DNA from: Rhodanobacteraceae bacterium
GTDB lineage: Bacteria > Pseudomonadota > Gammaproteobacteria > Xanthomonadales > SZUA-5
Direction: 5' to 3'
Assembly: GCA_016713135.1 (NCBI GenBank)
Contig: JADJPR010000002.1
Coordinates: 1 to 64,000, forward strand
Length of the DNA: 64,000 nt
Positions 41,363-50,347 of this stretch are shown here, in pieces. Made by a program: the position numbers and the translations under genes. The notes beneath the pieces are model-generated. The model searched no databases. It was not told the origin of the DNA and worked only from the letters and a program-made list of their open reading frames with translations. Every line of letters starts with the position of its first letter. Positions within the stretch are counted from its first letter, which is position 1.

Positions 41363-41602
41363 ATGAACGCAGACACCATCAAGGCGATGATCGCCGCCGG
41401 CATGCCGAATGCAACGATCAGCGTCGAAGGCGCCGATGGCGTGCATTTCGAAGCGCTCGTGATCGCCCCGGAATTCGCCGGAATGCGCCCTCTGCAGCGC
41501 CACCGGAAGGTGTATGAAACGCTTGGCGACAAGCTCGGCGGCGAGATCCACGCGCTGTCGCTGAAGACCCTGACGCCCGAGGAATGGGCAGCGCGCGGCT
41601 GA
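41363..41602 (+). CDS. ibaG: BolA/IbaG family iron-sulfur metabolism protein
   Basis: A 79-residue BolA-like protein (IKAMIAAGMPNATISVEG, HFEALVIAPEFAGM, RPLQRHRKVYETLGDKLGGEIHALSLKTLTPEEW). The conserved His in LQRHRKVY is present; it can coordinate an Fe-S cluster with Grx4. The position just before murA is the IbaG position in gammaproteobacteria. Confidence 0.92.
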   Translation: MNADTIKAMIAAGMPNATISVEGADGVHFEALVIAPEFAGMRPLQRHRKVYETLGDKLGGEIHALSLKTLTPEEWAARG

Positions 41603-41633
41603 AGCCGGGCGCGAACGCACACAAGGAACACCG

Positions 41634-42893
41634 ATGGCCAAGATCATCGTCGAGGGCGGCGCGCCGCTGAATGGCGAAGTGTGGATTTCCGGCGCCAAGA
41701 ACGCCGTGCTGCCGATCCTCTCCGCCACCCTGCTGGCGGACGGCCCGTGCAGCATCGGCAATGTGCCGCACCTGCATGATGTGACCACCACGATGGAACT
41801 GCTCGGCCAGATGGGCGTGGAGCTGGTGGTCGACGAGCGCATGCACATCCATGTGGACCCGACCAAGGCCACCAGCTGCTTCGCGCCGTACGACCTGGTC
41901 AAGACCATGCGCGCGTCGATCCTGGTGCTCGGACCGCTGGTGGCACGTTTCGGTCATGCCGAGGTCTCGTTGCCTGGCGGCTGCGCCATCGGCACGCGCC
42001 CTGTGGACCTGCACATCAAGGGCCTGGAAGCGCTCGGCGCGCAGATCACCGTCGAAGCCGGCTACATCAAGGCGAAGGCCAAGCGGCTCAAGGGCACGCG
42101 CATCGTGCTGGATCTCGTCACTGTTACCGGCACCGAGAACATCATGATGGCGGCCACCCTGGCCGAAGGCACCACGGTCATCGAGAACGCGGCCCAGGAG
42201 CCGGAAGTCGTCGATCTGGCCAACTTCCTGATCGACATGGGCGCGCGCATCGAAGGCGCCGGCTCCAACACGATCACCGTGCATGGCGTGGAGCGTCTCA
42301 AGGGCTGCCACTACGAGGTGCTGCCGGACCGCATCGAGACCGGCACTTTCCTCGTCGCCGGCGCGATCAGCGGCGGCCGCGTGCTGCTCAAGCGCGCGCG
42401 CCCGAAGACCCTGGACGCGGTGCTGCAGAAGCTGGAGGACACCGGCGCGCACCTCAACGTCAGCGAGGATTCGATCGAACTCGACATGCGCGGCAACCGC
42501 CCGAAAGCGGTTTCGGTCACCACCGCGCCCTACCCCGCCTTCCCCACCGACATGCAGGCGCAATTCACCGCGCTGAACAGCGTCGCCGAAGGCGTCGGCA
42601 TGGTCACCGAGACGGTGTTCGAGAACCGCTTCATGCACGTCCAGGAACTGCGCCGCCTGGGCGCCGACATCCGCCTGCACGGCAACACCGCAGTGATCAC
42701 CGGCGTCAAGCACATGACCGGCGCCCCCCTGATGGCCACCGATCTGCGCGCCTCCGCCAGCCTGGTCCTCGCGGGCCTGGCCGCCGGCGGCGAGACCGTC
42801 ATCGACCGCGTGTACCACATCGATCGTGGCTACGAGTGCATCGAGGAAAAGCTCGGGGCGCTGGGGGCAAGGATTCGGCGGCTGCCGAATTGA
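41634..42893 (+). CDS. murA: UDP-N-acetylglucosamine 1-carboxyvinyltransferase
   Basis: A 419-residue enzyme that starts peptidoglycan precursor synthesis in the cytoplasm. The N-terminus has SGAKNAVLPIL (catalytic-site Lys) and the fosfomycin-target cysteine is in PGGCAIGTRPVDLH (about residue 118). TDMQAQFTALN is the C-terminal landmark. It follows ibaG after 31 bases. Confidence 0.97.
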   Translation: MAKIIVEGGAPLNGEVWISGAKNAVLPILSATLLADGPCSIGNVPHLHDVTTTMELLGQMGVELVVDERMHIHVDPTKATSCFAPYDLVKTMRASILVLGPLVARFGHAEVSLPGGCAIGTRPVDLHIKGLEALGAQITVEAGYIKAKAKRLKGTRIVLDLVTVTGTENIMMAATLAEGTTVIENAAQEPEVVDLANFLIDMGARIEGAGSNTITVHGVERLKGCHYEVLPDRIETGTFLVAGAISGGRVLLKRARPKTLDAVLQKLEDTGAHLNVSEDSIELDMRGNRPKAVSVTTAPYPAFPTDMQAQFTALNSVAEGVGMVTETVFENRFMHVQELRRLGADIRLHGNTAVITGVKHMTGAPLMATDLRASASLVLAGLAAGGETVIDRVYHIDRGYECIEEKLGALGARIRRLPN

Positions 42894-42894
42894 G

Positions 42895-43090
42895 CAGTGA
42901 GTGGTGAGTGGTGAGTGGTGAGTTAAGGCTGGCTCGATCCAGCCCTTGCGGGGTGATTGCTTGTAGCTTTGCTTCTGGCTTTGGCTTTGCTTCTGGCTTT
43001 GGCTTTGCTTCTGGCCTCGACTTTGCTTCTGGCTTTGGCTTTGCTTCTGGCCTCGGCTTTTTTGCTGCGAGCGTTTGAAGCAAGAGCGTT
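42895..43090. repeat. GTGAGTG repeats and 18-bp tandem array
   Basis: AGTGAGTGGTGAGTGGTGAGT repeats directly after murA (42896-42925) are followed from 42966 to about 43060 by five copies of an 18-base unit whose core is TTGCTTCTGGC. In antisense these would code Lys-Pro-Glu-Ala repeats, but no start or composition supports a gene. The reverse-complement unit reappears at 63970-64000. Confidence 0.75.
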
Positions 43091-43104
43091 TCGGCCTGAC
43101 GGCC

Positions 43105-43530
43105 GAGTCACTTCTTTCTGCTTGCCCAGAAAGAAGTAACCAAGAAAGAAGGCACCCCGCGTCCGCGCCTCGTGTGCGTCGTGCACACGAGGTCCCCTGC
43201 GGTGCTCACGAAGCGCAGGCCGCTGCGCAACTCGCACATCCCTGTGCTCGGACATGCTCGCTTTCCCCTGCGCTTCGCTCCGCTCCTCGGCGCTCCCGAG
43301 GGGCCCCGGGTTTCTTCGACCCGGCTTCCTGCCTGGTTCTTGAGGTGGTGCGGGTCAGCCGGCTTTCGGGTCTTGAACGTTTGAAAGCAGCCGCCCGCAG
43401 CAAAGCCGAAGCCAGAGGCAGTAAAAGCGCAAAGTTCACGGGCGGAGGGGCTCCCACTTTGCCGAGGCGATAGCGAAACGGTCGCGGGCAGAGCCCGCTC
43501 CCACAGACAGCGACGGCAAGAGCCCAAGGG
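43105..43530. repeat. Widespread intergenic repeat with AAAGAAG stem, plus REP-like stem
   Basis: CACTTCTTTCTGCTTGCCCAGAAAGAAGT forms a stem at 43110-43140 and is followed by a GC-rich stretch (to about 43395) of the kind repeated between genes in many Xanthomonadales and Burkholderiales genomes. A REP-like GGTCGCGGGCAGAGCCCGCTC stem follows at about 43480-43505. Open frames here are not convincing genes. Confidence 0.55.
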
Positions 43531-43587
43531 TCGCGGGAGGAGTCCGCCCCTCATGCAGCAAAGCGACAGCGCCCAGCGCCCCGCGTC

Positions 43588-44292
43588 TTACTGCTTCTCG
43601 AAGCCCTGCAACAAGCTCACCAGCCGCTCGCCATCCGGCTCGATCTGTTCGACCTTGACCGGCAGGTAGCCGTACTTCGGCGCATGCCAGCTGACGGTCT
43701 TTCGATCCGGATTGTCGCGCAGGCGTTCGACGCGGATTGCCTCGATGCGACCATCGCCGGTCTCGACCTGCTCGGTGCCGGCGACCAGGAAACGCCACTC
43801 CTCGAGCTTGCCCTTGCTGGCGACAGCCAGATTGAAAACCGAGCCCTCGCGCACGCCGTCCGCCAGGTGCGAAGCAATTCCGAGCACCATCGCATGACGG
43901 TCCAGCACGCTGCCCTCAACCGCATAGCTCCAGCGCTTGTCGTCGTCTGACTCGCTGGCTTTGCCGCCCGCGATGTCGAGTGTTCGCGCGCGGTGGCGGC
44001 CGACCATGTCCTGGTTGTAGCGATACGAGGTGCTGGCCAACCCGGACTCACCGAGCATCAGCGTCGAGCGCTCCTCAATGGTCACCCCGAGGAAACCGGC
44101 AAGACCGCCCTGGCCCTCCGTACGACTCACGAACAACCACTCGCCTTCCTTCGGGGCGCTCAGCGCCATCGCCATCGTGCCGAGTTCCTTGCCGTTGCGG
44201 CTGACCGCAAATCTGGCCTCGAAGGCCTTCAGGTCAGCGGCCTGCACGGTGCAGGAGAACAGGGCAAGGCCAATCAGGTACAGCGGCTTCAT
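43588..44292 (-). CDS. DUF3108 domain-containing periplasmic protein
   Basis: A 234-residue protein with a signal peptide (residues 1-19, LYLIGLALFSCTVQA) and the DUF3108 fold (FEARFAVSRNGKELGTMAM, RYNQDMVGRHRARTLD, ...VRVERLRDNPDRKTVSWHAPKYGYLPVKVEQ). Function is unknown; in relatives it also lies next to purN-purM. ATG 44292 is chosen over an upstream start. Confidence 0.85.
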   Translation of the reverse strand: MKPLYLIGLALFSCTVQAADLKAFEARFAVSRNGKELGTMAMALSAPKEGEWLFVSRTEGQGGLAGFLGVTIEERSTLMLGESGLASTSYRYNQDMVGRHRARTLDIAGGKASESDDDKRWSYAVEGSVLDRHAMVLGIASHLADGVREGSVFNLAVASKGKLEEWRFLVAGTEQVETGDGRIEAIRVERLRDNPDRKTVSWHAPKYGYLPVKVEQIEPDGERLVSLLQGFEKQ

Positions 44293-44363
44293 GGTTTGGC
44301 GGCGTGTCTGGGTTTGGGTCGCCATTCGAGCGCGCAGCGGATGAATGGGGGCTTACGGGGGAG

Positions 44364-44469
44364 CGGTTGTGGGTTCCGGGTTGTGGGTTCTGGGCAGCGA
44401 AGCGAAGGCGAAAGGCCGCCGCCTGCCCGCATTTGCCGCCCACAACCCACAACTCACAACCCACAACTC
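44364..44469. repeat. Inverted element with heptamer arms (GGTTGTG family), copy 4
   Basis: The left arm GGTTGTGGGTTCCGGGTTGTGGG with inner GGGCAGCGAAG pairs with TTGCCGCCCACAACCCACAAC and following units. The core is about 35 bases. It lies between the DUF3108 and purN genes. Confidence 0.8.
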
Positions 44470-44480
44470 ACGCCGATCGC

Positions 44481-45131
44481 TCAAGCCAGACCGAGCGGCG
44501 CCCCCAGCACCCCACCATCCACCACGACCCGCTCCCCGTCCAGGCGCACGCGGCGCTCGGCGAACAGGCGCACGGCAGCGACCAGCAGGCGGTGTTCCTG
44601 CGGCAGCAGGCGCGCGGCGAGAGTGTCGGCGGTGTCGTCCTGCAGCACGGGGATGCGTACCTGCATCAGCACCGGGCCGCCGTCAAGCACGGGGGTGACG
44701 AAATGGACGCTGGCGCCGTGCTCGGCTTCGCCAGCATCGATCGCGCGAGCGTGGGTGTGCAGGCCCTGGTATTTCGGCAGCAGCGAGGGGTGGATGTTGA
44801 TCAGCCGGCCACGCCATTGCTCCACGGTCGCGGCGGTCAGCACGCGCATGAATCCGGCCAGCACCACCAGCTCGGCGCCGCTGTCGGCCACGGCGGCAAA
44901 CAGGGCGGCTTCGAAAGCGGGCTTGTCGGCGTAGTCGCGCGGCTCGAACACGGCCGTCGGGACGCCGGCGCCACGCGCCAGGCCCAGGCCCGGCGCATCC
45001 GGTTTGTTGGAAAACGCGCCGACGATGCGGACCGGCAGCCCGTCGCGGGTCGCCTCGATCAGCGCACCCAGGTTGCTGCCGCGGCCCGAGAGCAGGACCG
45101 CGACGCGCAGCGGCTCAGCGGATGTGGACAC
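44481..45131 (-). CDS. purN: Phosphoribosylglycinamide formyltransferase
   Basis: A 216-residue enzyme of purine synthesis that formylates GAR with 10-formyl-THF. VLLSGRGSNLGALIEA, FMRVLTAATVEQW and INIHPSLLPKYQGLHTHARAID (catalytic Asn, His) are diagnostic. It overlaps purM by 17 bases. Confidence 0.96.
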   Translation of the reverse strand: MSTSAEPLRVAVLLSGRGSNLGALIEATRDGLPVRIVGAFSNKPDAPGLGLARGAGVPTAVFEPRDYADKPAFEAALFAAVADSGAELVVLAGFMRVLTAATVEQWRGRLINIHPSLLPKYQGLHTHARAIDAGEAEHGASVHFVTPVLDGGPVLMQVRIPVLQDDTADTLAARLLPQEHRLLVAAVRLFAERRVRLDGERVVVDGGVLGAPLGLA

Positions 45132-46155
45132 GCTCGCCCTCGCCGGCGTGCGCTACCACTTCGCCAATGTCCCAGGCGGGCAAGCCCTGGACGGCCAATC
45201 GTTCGATTGCGCCGGCGACCGCCTCGGCCGGCAGCACCAGCACGAAGCCGATGCCGCAGTTGAAGGTGCGCCACATCTCGCTGCGCGCCACCTGCCCAGC
45301 CTGCATCAGCCACTGGAACACCGCCGGTTCCGGCCATGCACTGCCGTCGATCGCCAGCCCCAGGCCCTCGGGCACCACGCGGATGATGTTCTCGGTGATG
45401 CCGCCGCCGGTGATGTGCGCCATCGCAGCAATCGGCAGATCGGCCAGCAGGCCAAGAACCGGCTTGACATACAACCGCGTAGGCGCCATCAGCGCATCGC
45501 CCAGGGCCCGACCGCCGCAGTCCTGCGAGAGATCGGCCTGCGCGCGCGCAAGGATGCGGCGGATCAGCGAATAGCCGTTCGAATGCGGGCCGGAACTGGC
45601 GATGCCGACCAAGCGGTGGCCGGCCTGCACGCTGCTGCCATCGAGCATCTTCGAGCGCTCGACCAGGCCCACGCAGAAGCCGGCCAGGTCGTACTCGCCG
45701 GGCGGGTACATGTCCGGCATCTCGGCGGTTTCGCCGCCGACCAGCGCGCATCCGGATTCCTCGCAGCCCCTCGCGATGCCGGCCACGACGGCCGCCGCGG
45801 TGTCGACATCCAGCTTGCCGGTCGCGAAGTAATCTAGGAAGAACACCGGCTCGGCGCCCTGCACCAGCACGTCGTTGACGCACATGCCGACCAGGTCGAT
45901 GCCGATCGTGTCGTGGCGCCCGAGCTGCTGCGCGAGCTTGAGCTTGGTGCCGACCCCGTCGGTGCCGGAGACCATGACCGGCTCCCGGTAGCGCTCCAGC
46001 GGCACGCGCACCGAGGCGCCGAAGCCGCCGACGCCAGCCAGCACCTCGGGACGCATGGTGCGCCGAACCGCCGGTTTGATGCGCTCGACCAGGCTGTTGC
46101 CGGCGTCGATATCGACCCCCGCATCGCGGTAGGTCATCGGGGTGTGCTGGGTCAT
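45115..46155 (-). CDS. purM: Phosphoribosylformylglycinamidine cyclo-ligase
   Basis: A 346-residue AIR synthetase. YRDAGVDIDAGNSLVERIKP, VSGTDGVGTKLKLA, LVGGETAEMPDMYP and HITGGGITENI are family landmarks. ATG 46155 (MTQHTPMTYRD) is the natural start; the frame open upstream runs through the octamer repeat. It is transcribed away from the DUF2066 gene. Confidence 0.96.
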   Translation of the reverse strand: MTQHTPMTYRDAGVDIDAGNSLVERIKPAVRRTMRPEVLAGVGGFGASVRVPLERYREPVMVSGTDGVGTKLKLAQQLGRHDTIGIDLVGMCVNDVLVQGAEPVFFLDYFATGKLDVDTAAAVVAGIARGCEESGCALVGGETAEMPDMYPPGEYDLAGFCVGLVERSKMLDGSSVQAGHRLVGIASSGPHSNGYSLIRRILARAQADLSQDCGGRALGDALMAPTRLYVKPVLGLLADLPIAAMAHITGGGITENIIRVVPEGLGLAIDGSAWPEPAVFQWLMQAGQVARSEMWRTFNCGIGFVLVLPAEAVAGAIERLAVQGLPAWDIGEVVAHAGEGERVHIR

Positions 46156-46207
46156 GGCCGCGGGTCCGGCGAAAAGAATGGCGCGGAGCATAGCGGGTCG
46201 GGCTGGA

Positions 46208-46475
46208 ACGAGGGCACGAGGGCACGAGGGCACGAGGGCACGAGGGCACGAGGGCACGAGGGCACGAGGGCACGAGAAGGCTCGCGATCTTGGGGCCCAT
46301 TGCAAGTAACTGATTGTATTGCATTTCCAAACGCTCTCGCAGTGAAGCGAGGCTGAATCTTGGATGAGGTCTTGGCGTGCCCCTCGTGCCCTCGTGCCCT
46401 CGTGCCCTCCCGACACCCTCATGCCCTCGTGCCCTCCCGACACCCTCATGCCCTCGTGGCTTCCCGACGCCTTCG
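46208..46475. repeat. Inverted element with octamer arms (CGAGGGCA family)
   Basis: The left arm (46208-46276) has more than eight copies of CGAGGGCA. The right arm (46376-46475) has the complementary TGCCCTCG units with two CCCGACACCCTCA interruptions. The core of about 100 bases (46277-46375) is AT-richer. It fills the purM/DUF2066 divergent promoter region. Confidence 0.8.
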
Positions 46476-46540
46476 TGCCCCGTGCCCCGCCCGCCACTCG
46501 CTGCCATACTTCACGCATCGTGACTCACCCGGTTGATCGC

Positions 46541-47563
46541 ATGCGCTGGTTCTGTGCTTGTTGGCTGCTGCTCGCCCTGTCCACCCCGCTGCTGGCCAAC
46601 GATCTCTACACCGGGGAGGTGCCGGTGTCGGGGCAAGACGAGCCCTCGCGTAAAGAGGCAATGGTCGCGGCACTCAAACAAGTGCTGGTCAAGGTTTCCG
46701 GCGACCAGGCCGCCGGCGAGCGCCCGGAGGTGCAGGGTGCGCTGGCGGATCCGGCGCCGCTGATCCAGGCCTTTTTCTATCGCCAGGATGTCGACCGCAG
46801 CGGCCCGGTGCCGGCGCTCAAGTTGTATTACACCGCCAATTTCGAACCGCGCGCGATCAATCGCCTGCTGTCTGCCAGCGGGCTGTCGCAATGGGCGCGC
46901 GAGCGGCCGACGCTGATGGTCTGGGTGGTCGGCGATACTGGTGGCAGCACCCAGTTCCTGGGCCAGCCGCAACTGGCCCCGCTGCTGCGCCGCGGCACCG
47001 AGCGCGGCATCCAGCTGAGCGCCGGCCCGACCACCACCGAGGGCGAAGGCGCCGTCAGTGCTTTCGACGTGGAGCGCGGCCAAGTCGCCAGCCTGCGCCC
47101 GGTGGCCAGCCGTTTCGGCGCGCCCGGAGTGCTCGCCGGACGCATTTACAGCACTGCCGAGGGCGTGGTCGGCCGCTTCGCCTTCGCCGACGGCGAGCGC
47201 GAGGAGAGTTTCGAGGTCCGCGGCCTGGACCCCGCGGGGACCCTGCGCGCGGCGGCGGACGAGACTGCCAACCGGATGGCCACGCGCTATGCCTTCGCCG
47301 CTGCCGACAGCGAGCCGGTGGCGGTCGCCGCCGTGGTGCGCAATCTGCGCTCCGCCAGCGACTTTGCGCGGGCCCAGGCCTATCTGTCGTCGCTGTCGAT
47401 CGTGCGCGAGATGCGCCTGTCGGGCGCCGCGGCGGACACGATGAATGTCGATCTCAGTGTCTCCGGCGGTGCCGAGCGGCTGCGCCAGATCGTCGCACTG
47501 AACCAGGTGCTGGCGGTGGCCGGCGACAGCAGCGACGGCGCGCTGGTGCTGGATCTGAAGTGA
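46541..47563 (+). CDS. DUF2066 domain-containing protein
   Basis: A 340-residue protein with a signal peptide (residues 1-18, CACWLLLALSTPLLA). The DUF2066 pattern DLYTGEVPVSGQDEPSRKEAMVAAL opens the mature part. The gene is conserved opposite purM in gammaproteobacteria and begins a run of four genes ending in hda. Function unknown. Confidence 0.88.
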   Translation: MRWFCACWLLLALSTPLLANDLYTGEVPVSGQDEPSRKEAMVAALKQVLVKVSGDQAAGERPEVQGALADPAPLIQAFFYRQDVDRSGPVPALKLYYTANFEPRAINRLLSASGLSQWARERPTLMVWVVGDTGGSTQFLGQPQLAPLLRRGTERGIQLSAGPTTTEGEGAVSAFDVERGQVASLRPVASRFGAPGVLAGRIYSTAEGVVGRFAFADGEREESFEVRGLDPAGTLRAAADETANRMATRYAFAAADSEPVAVAAVVRNLRSASDFARAQAYLSSLSIVREMRLSGAAADTMNVDLSVSGGAERLRQIVALNQVLAVAGDSSDGALVLDLK

Positions 47564-47567
47564 AGGC

Positions 47568-48170
47568 ATGAGCGAACCGGGCCGCACCTGGCTGCGCCAT
47601 TTGCCGAACGCTTTGTCGCTGGCGCGGCTGGCGGCTGCCTTGCCGATCGCCTGGCTCGTGGTGCACGACCACGGCCAATTGGCCATGGTCTGCTTCATCC
47701 TCGCCGGCGCCTCCGATGGGCTGGACGGCTGGCTGGCCAAGCGCTTCCGCTGGCAATCGCAACTCGGTGGCTGGCTGGACCCGCTGGCGGACAAGGCGCT
47801 GGTGCTGTCGGTCTGCGTGGCGCTGGCGCTGCACGGCGACCTTCCGTGGTGGTTGCTCGGTCTGATCGCGGTGCGTGACCTGGTGATCGTCAGCGGCGCG
47901 GTCGCCTTCCACTTCAACTACGCGCCGCTGCACGCGCGGCCGACTTTACTCGGCAAGCTGACGACCTTCGCCCTGCTGCTGACGGTGGTGGCGCTCCTGG
48001 CGCGCAACGTGGGTGCACAGATCGCACCCGCGCTGGTCGATGCGCTCGTCTGGCTGTGCGCCAGCCTGCTGGTCGCGAGCGGCATCGACTACGTGCGGCG
48101 CTGGAGCTCCAAGGCACGCAAGGTGCGGCGCAGCGAACAATCGCAAACACGGGAGCCACGCAGCCCATGA
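47568..48170 (+). CDS. CDP-alcohol phosphatidyltransferase family protein
   Basis: A 200-residue inner-membrane enzyme of phospholipid synthesis with about five hydrophobic helices. The catalytic motif D-x2-D-G-x2-A-x-R reads SDGLDGWLAKRF and continues GGWLDPLADK, so all four aspartates are present; the AR position is AK. The head-group acceptor is not known; PgsA is the nearest well-known type. Confidence 0.88.
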   Translation: MSEPGRTWLRHLPNALSLARLAAALPIAWLVVHDHGQLAMVCFILAGASDGLDGWLAKRFRWQSQLGGWLDPLADKALVLSVCVALALHGDLPWWLLGLIAVRDLVIVSGAVAFHFNYAPLHARPTLLGKLTTFALLLTVVALLARNVGAQIAPALVDALVWLCASLLVASGIDYVRRWSSKARKVRRSEQSQTREPRSP

Positions 48171-49423
48171 GCACCACCCATCGCTGGCAGTTGCTGGCTA
48201 TTACCGTCGCCATCGGCTGGCTGCTGTACCTGCTCGGCCCGGTGCTGACGCCGTTCGCGGTCGCGGCGCTGCTCGCCTACCTGGGAGATCCGCTGGTCGA
48301 CCGCCTGGAGGCGCGCGGTTACAGCCGCAGCATCGCGGTGGTGCTGGTGTTCACCTTGATGACCTTGCTGCTGGTGCTGGCGCCGCTGATCCTGATTCCG
48401 GTGCTGGAATCGCAGATCAGCACCCTGGTCGACAAGCTGCCGGTCTACATCGGCTGGCTGCGCGAACGGGTGATGCCCTTCCTGGTCGAGCGCCTGGGCG
48501 TGGACCCGGCGATGTTCAGCACCGACCAGATCGTGGCCATGCTGAAATCGCACTGGCAGCAGGCCGGCGGCGTGGCGGCGACGGTGATCGCGCAAGTTTC
48601 CCAGTCGGGTCTCGCCATCATCGGCTGGATCATGAACCTGCTGCTGGTCCCGGTGGTGACCTTCTACTTCCTGCGCGACTGGGACACGATGATCCTGCGG
48701 GTGCGCGAACTGCTGCCGCGCACGGTCGAAAGCCGGGTGGTGGAAATCGCGCGCCAGTCGGACGAGGTGCTCAGCGCCTTCCTGCGCGGGCAGATCCTGG
48801 TGATGGTCGCGCTCGGCCTGATCTATTCGATCGGCCTGTGGATGGCCGGCCTCAAGCTCGCCTTCCTGATCGGCATGGGCGCCGGCCTGCTGAGCTTCGT
48901 GCCCTATCTCGGCGGCATCCTGGGCGTCGGCGGCGCGGTGATCGCCGCGCTGGTTGAACACCGCGACCTGATCCATGTGGTCTATGTGCTGATCGTGTTC
49001 GGGGTCGGCCAGACGCTCGAGGGCTTCGTGCTGACGCCGTGGCTGGTCGGAGACCGCATCGGCCTGCATCCGGTGGCGGTGATCTTCGCGATCCTCGCCG
49101 GCGGCCAGCTGTTCGGCTTCATCGGCGTGCTGCTGGCGCTGCCGCTGGCCGCCGTGCTGCTGGTGATCCTGCGCCATGTGCACCAGCGCTATGTCGAGAG
49201 CGGGTTGTATCGGGAGGGAGCGGGGACGGCGGAAGCTTCGGGACCGGGGACCCGGGACCCGGGACCCGGAAACGGCGGGGAGCCCGCGCAGCTCGCTTCG
49301 ACTGTCGCTTCCGCGAGCGCCCCTTCGGCCTCGACATCCGAGCTCCCGATGCATCTCCCGGGTCCCGATGAGCACATCGCCTCAGCTCCCGGCCACCCAA
49401 CGCCTCCCGCGGACACCCAATGA
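48167..49423 (+). CDS. AI-2E family transporter (PerM-like)
   Basis: A 418-residue integral membrane protein with seven to eight helices and conserved blocks GWLLYLLGPVLTPFAVAALLAYLGDPLVD and FVPYLGGILGVGGAVIAAL. The last 60 residues are a Ser/Pro-rich tail whose DNA holds CCGGGACCCGGGACC repeats, unlike the family. Start overlaps the previous stop by 4 bases, and its own stop overlaps the hda ATG by 4. Confidence 0.88.
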   Translation: MSTTHRWQLLAITVAIGWLLYLLGPVLTPFAVAALLAYLGDPLVDRLEARGYSRSIAVVLVFTLMTLLLVLAPLILIPVLESQISTLVDKLPVYIGWLRERVMPFLVERLGVDPAMFSTDQIVAMLKSHWQQAGGVAATVIAQVSQSGLAIIGWIMNLLLVPVVTFYFLRDWDTMILRVRELLPRTVESRVVEIARQSDEVLSAFLRGQILVMVALGLIYSIGLWMAGLKLAFLIGMGAGLLSFVPYLGGILGVGGAVIAALVEHRDLIHVVYVLIVFGVGQTLEGFVLTPWLVGDRIGLHPVAVIFAILAGGQLFGFIGVLLALPLAAVLLVILRHVHQRYVESGLYREGAGTAEASGPGTRDPGPGNGGEPAQLASTVASASAPSASTSELPMHLPGPDEHIASAPGHPTPPADTQ

Positions 49424-50106
49424 GCCAGCTCCCGCTGGCCCTCGGGCGTCTGGACGCCCCCGATTTCGAGCATTTCTGGCCGGGCGCGGATGCGCTGGTG
49501 TTGGCGCGTTTGCGCGCGCTGGCGGCGGCGCCGGGCGCCGCGCAGGTGCTGCTGACAGGTGGCGAATCCAGCGGCAAGACGCATCTGCTGCTCGCCACCT
49601 GCGAGGCCGCGCGCGCGGCGGGCTACGATGCCGCCTGCCTGCCGCTGGATCAACTGGACGGCGCCGACCTGGCCGAGGCGATCGACGCCGAACTGGTCGC
49701 GGTGGATGCGGTGGACGCGGCGTTTGCCGACCGCACGCGCGCCGAATGGCTGTTCGCCCAGATCAATCGCCAGCACGACCGCGGCCGTGCGCTGCTGCTG
49801 GCCCTGCGCCGGATGCCCGAGCCCGGCGAGGTGGTCCTGCCGGACCTGCTCTCGCGGCTGATGCGTTGCGAGAAGCTGTCGCTGGCGCCGCACGATGACC
49901 ACGCGCGCCGGTCGATCCTGCTGCACCGCGCCGAGCAGGTCGGCATCCCGCTCGATCCCGCCGCCGCCGACCACCTGCTGCGCCACGAGAGCCGCGACTT
50001 GCGCGCGCTGCTGGCGCGCCTGAAACAACTCGACCGCGAAGCCCTCGCCCGCGGCCGGCGCATCACCGTGCCGCTGGTGCGGGATGTGGCGGGCCGGACC
50101 GGTTGA
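49420..50106 (+). CDS. hda: DnaA regulatory inactivator Hda
   Basis: A 228-residue AAA+ protein like domain III of DnaA. The Walker A reads LLTGGESSGKTHLLLAT; the Walker B region AVDAVDAA lacks the usual DD. HDRGRALLLALRRMP and RLMRCEKLSLAPHDD follow. It promotes hydrolysis of DnaA-ATP with the beta clamp; QLPLALG at residues 3-9 is the clamp-binding motif. Confidence 0.93.
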   Translation: MSQLPLALGRLDAPDFEHFWPGADALVLARLRALAAAPGAAQVLLTGGESSGKTHLLLATCEAARAAGYDAACLPLDQLDGADLAEAIDAELVAVDAVDAAFADRTRAEWLFAQINRQHDRGRALLLALRRMPEPGEVVLPDLLSRLMRCEKLSLAPHDDHARRSILLHRAEQVGIPLDPAAADHLLRHESRDLRALLARLKQLDREALARGRRITVPLVRDVAGRTG

Positions 50107-50330
50107 ACGCGGAGACGCGGAGGGCGCGGAGAAAAGCAGCTGCAATTGACGGAGTTCCCGCCTTTCTCAGCGTCAGTCGAGCAGAGACATATGGACGCGA
50201 AGAAACCAACAGCTCTGCTTCTCCGCGTCGCGGCGTTGAAGCAGCCCGGGCCTGAGGCGAGGACGCAGAGAGCGCAGAGAAAAGCTGCCGCTCTGCTCCT
50301 CTCCGCGTCCTCCGCGTCTCCGCGTTGAAC
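50103..50330. repeat. Inverted elements, GCGGAGACGC family, copy 3
   Basis: Three arm pairs in a row: GAACGCGGAGACGCGGAGG at 50105 pairs with the last unit CTCCGCGTCTCCGCGTTG at 50312-50327, and inner partial arms lie around 50160-50235 and 50255-50310. The element starts within the last codon of hda and provides its stop. Confidence 0.75.
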
Positions 50331-50347
50331 TGGCCCGGACGGGCCGA

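Noticed and set aside
42799..43255. Lys/Pro/Glu/Ala repeat proteins on the minus strand after murA
   Set aside because: They are translations of the 18-bp array and of a dispersed intergenic repeat, without a ribosome-binding site or codon bias.
46208..46480. Regular short repeats resembling a CRISPR array
   Set aside because: Units are 8 bases with no spacers and the arms are inverted; no cas gene is near.
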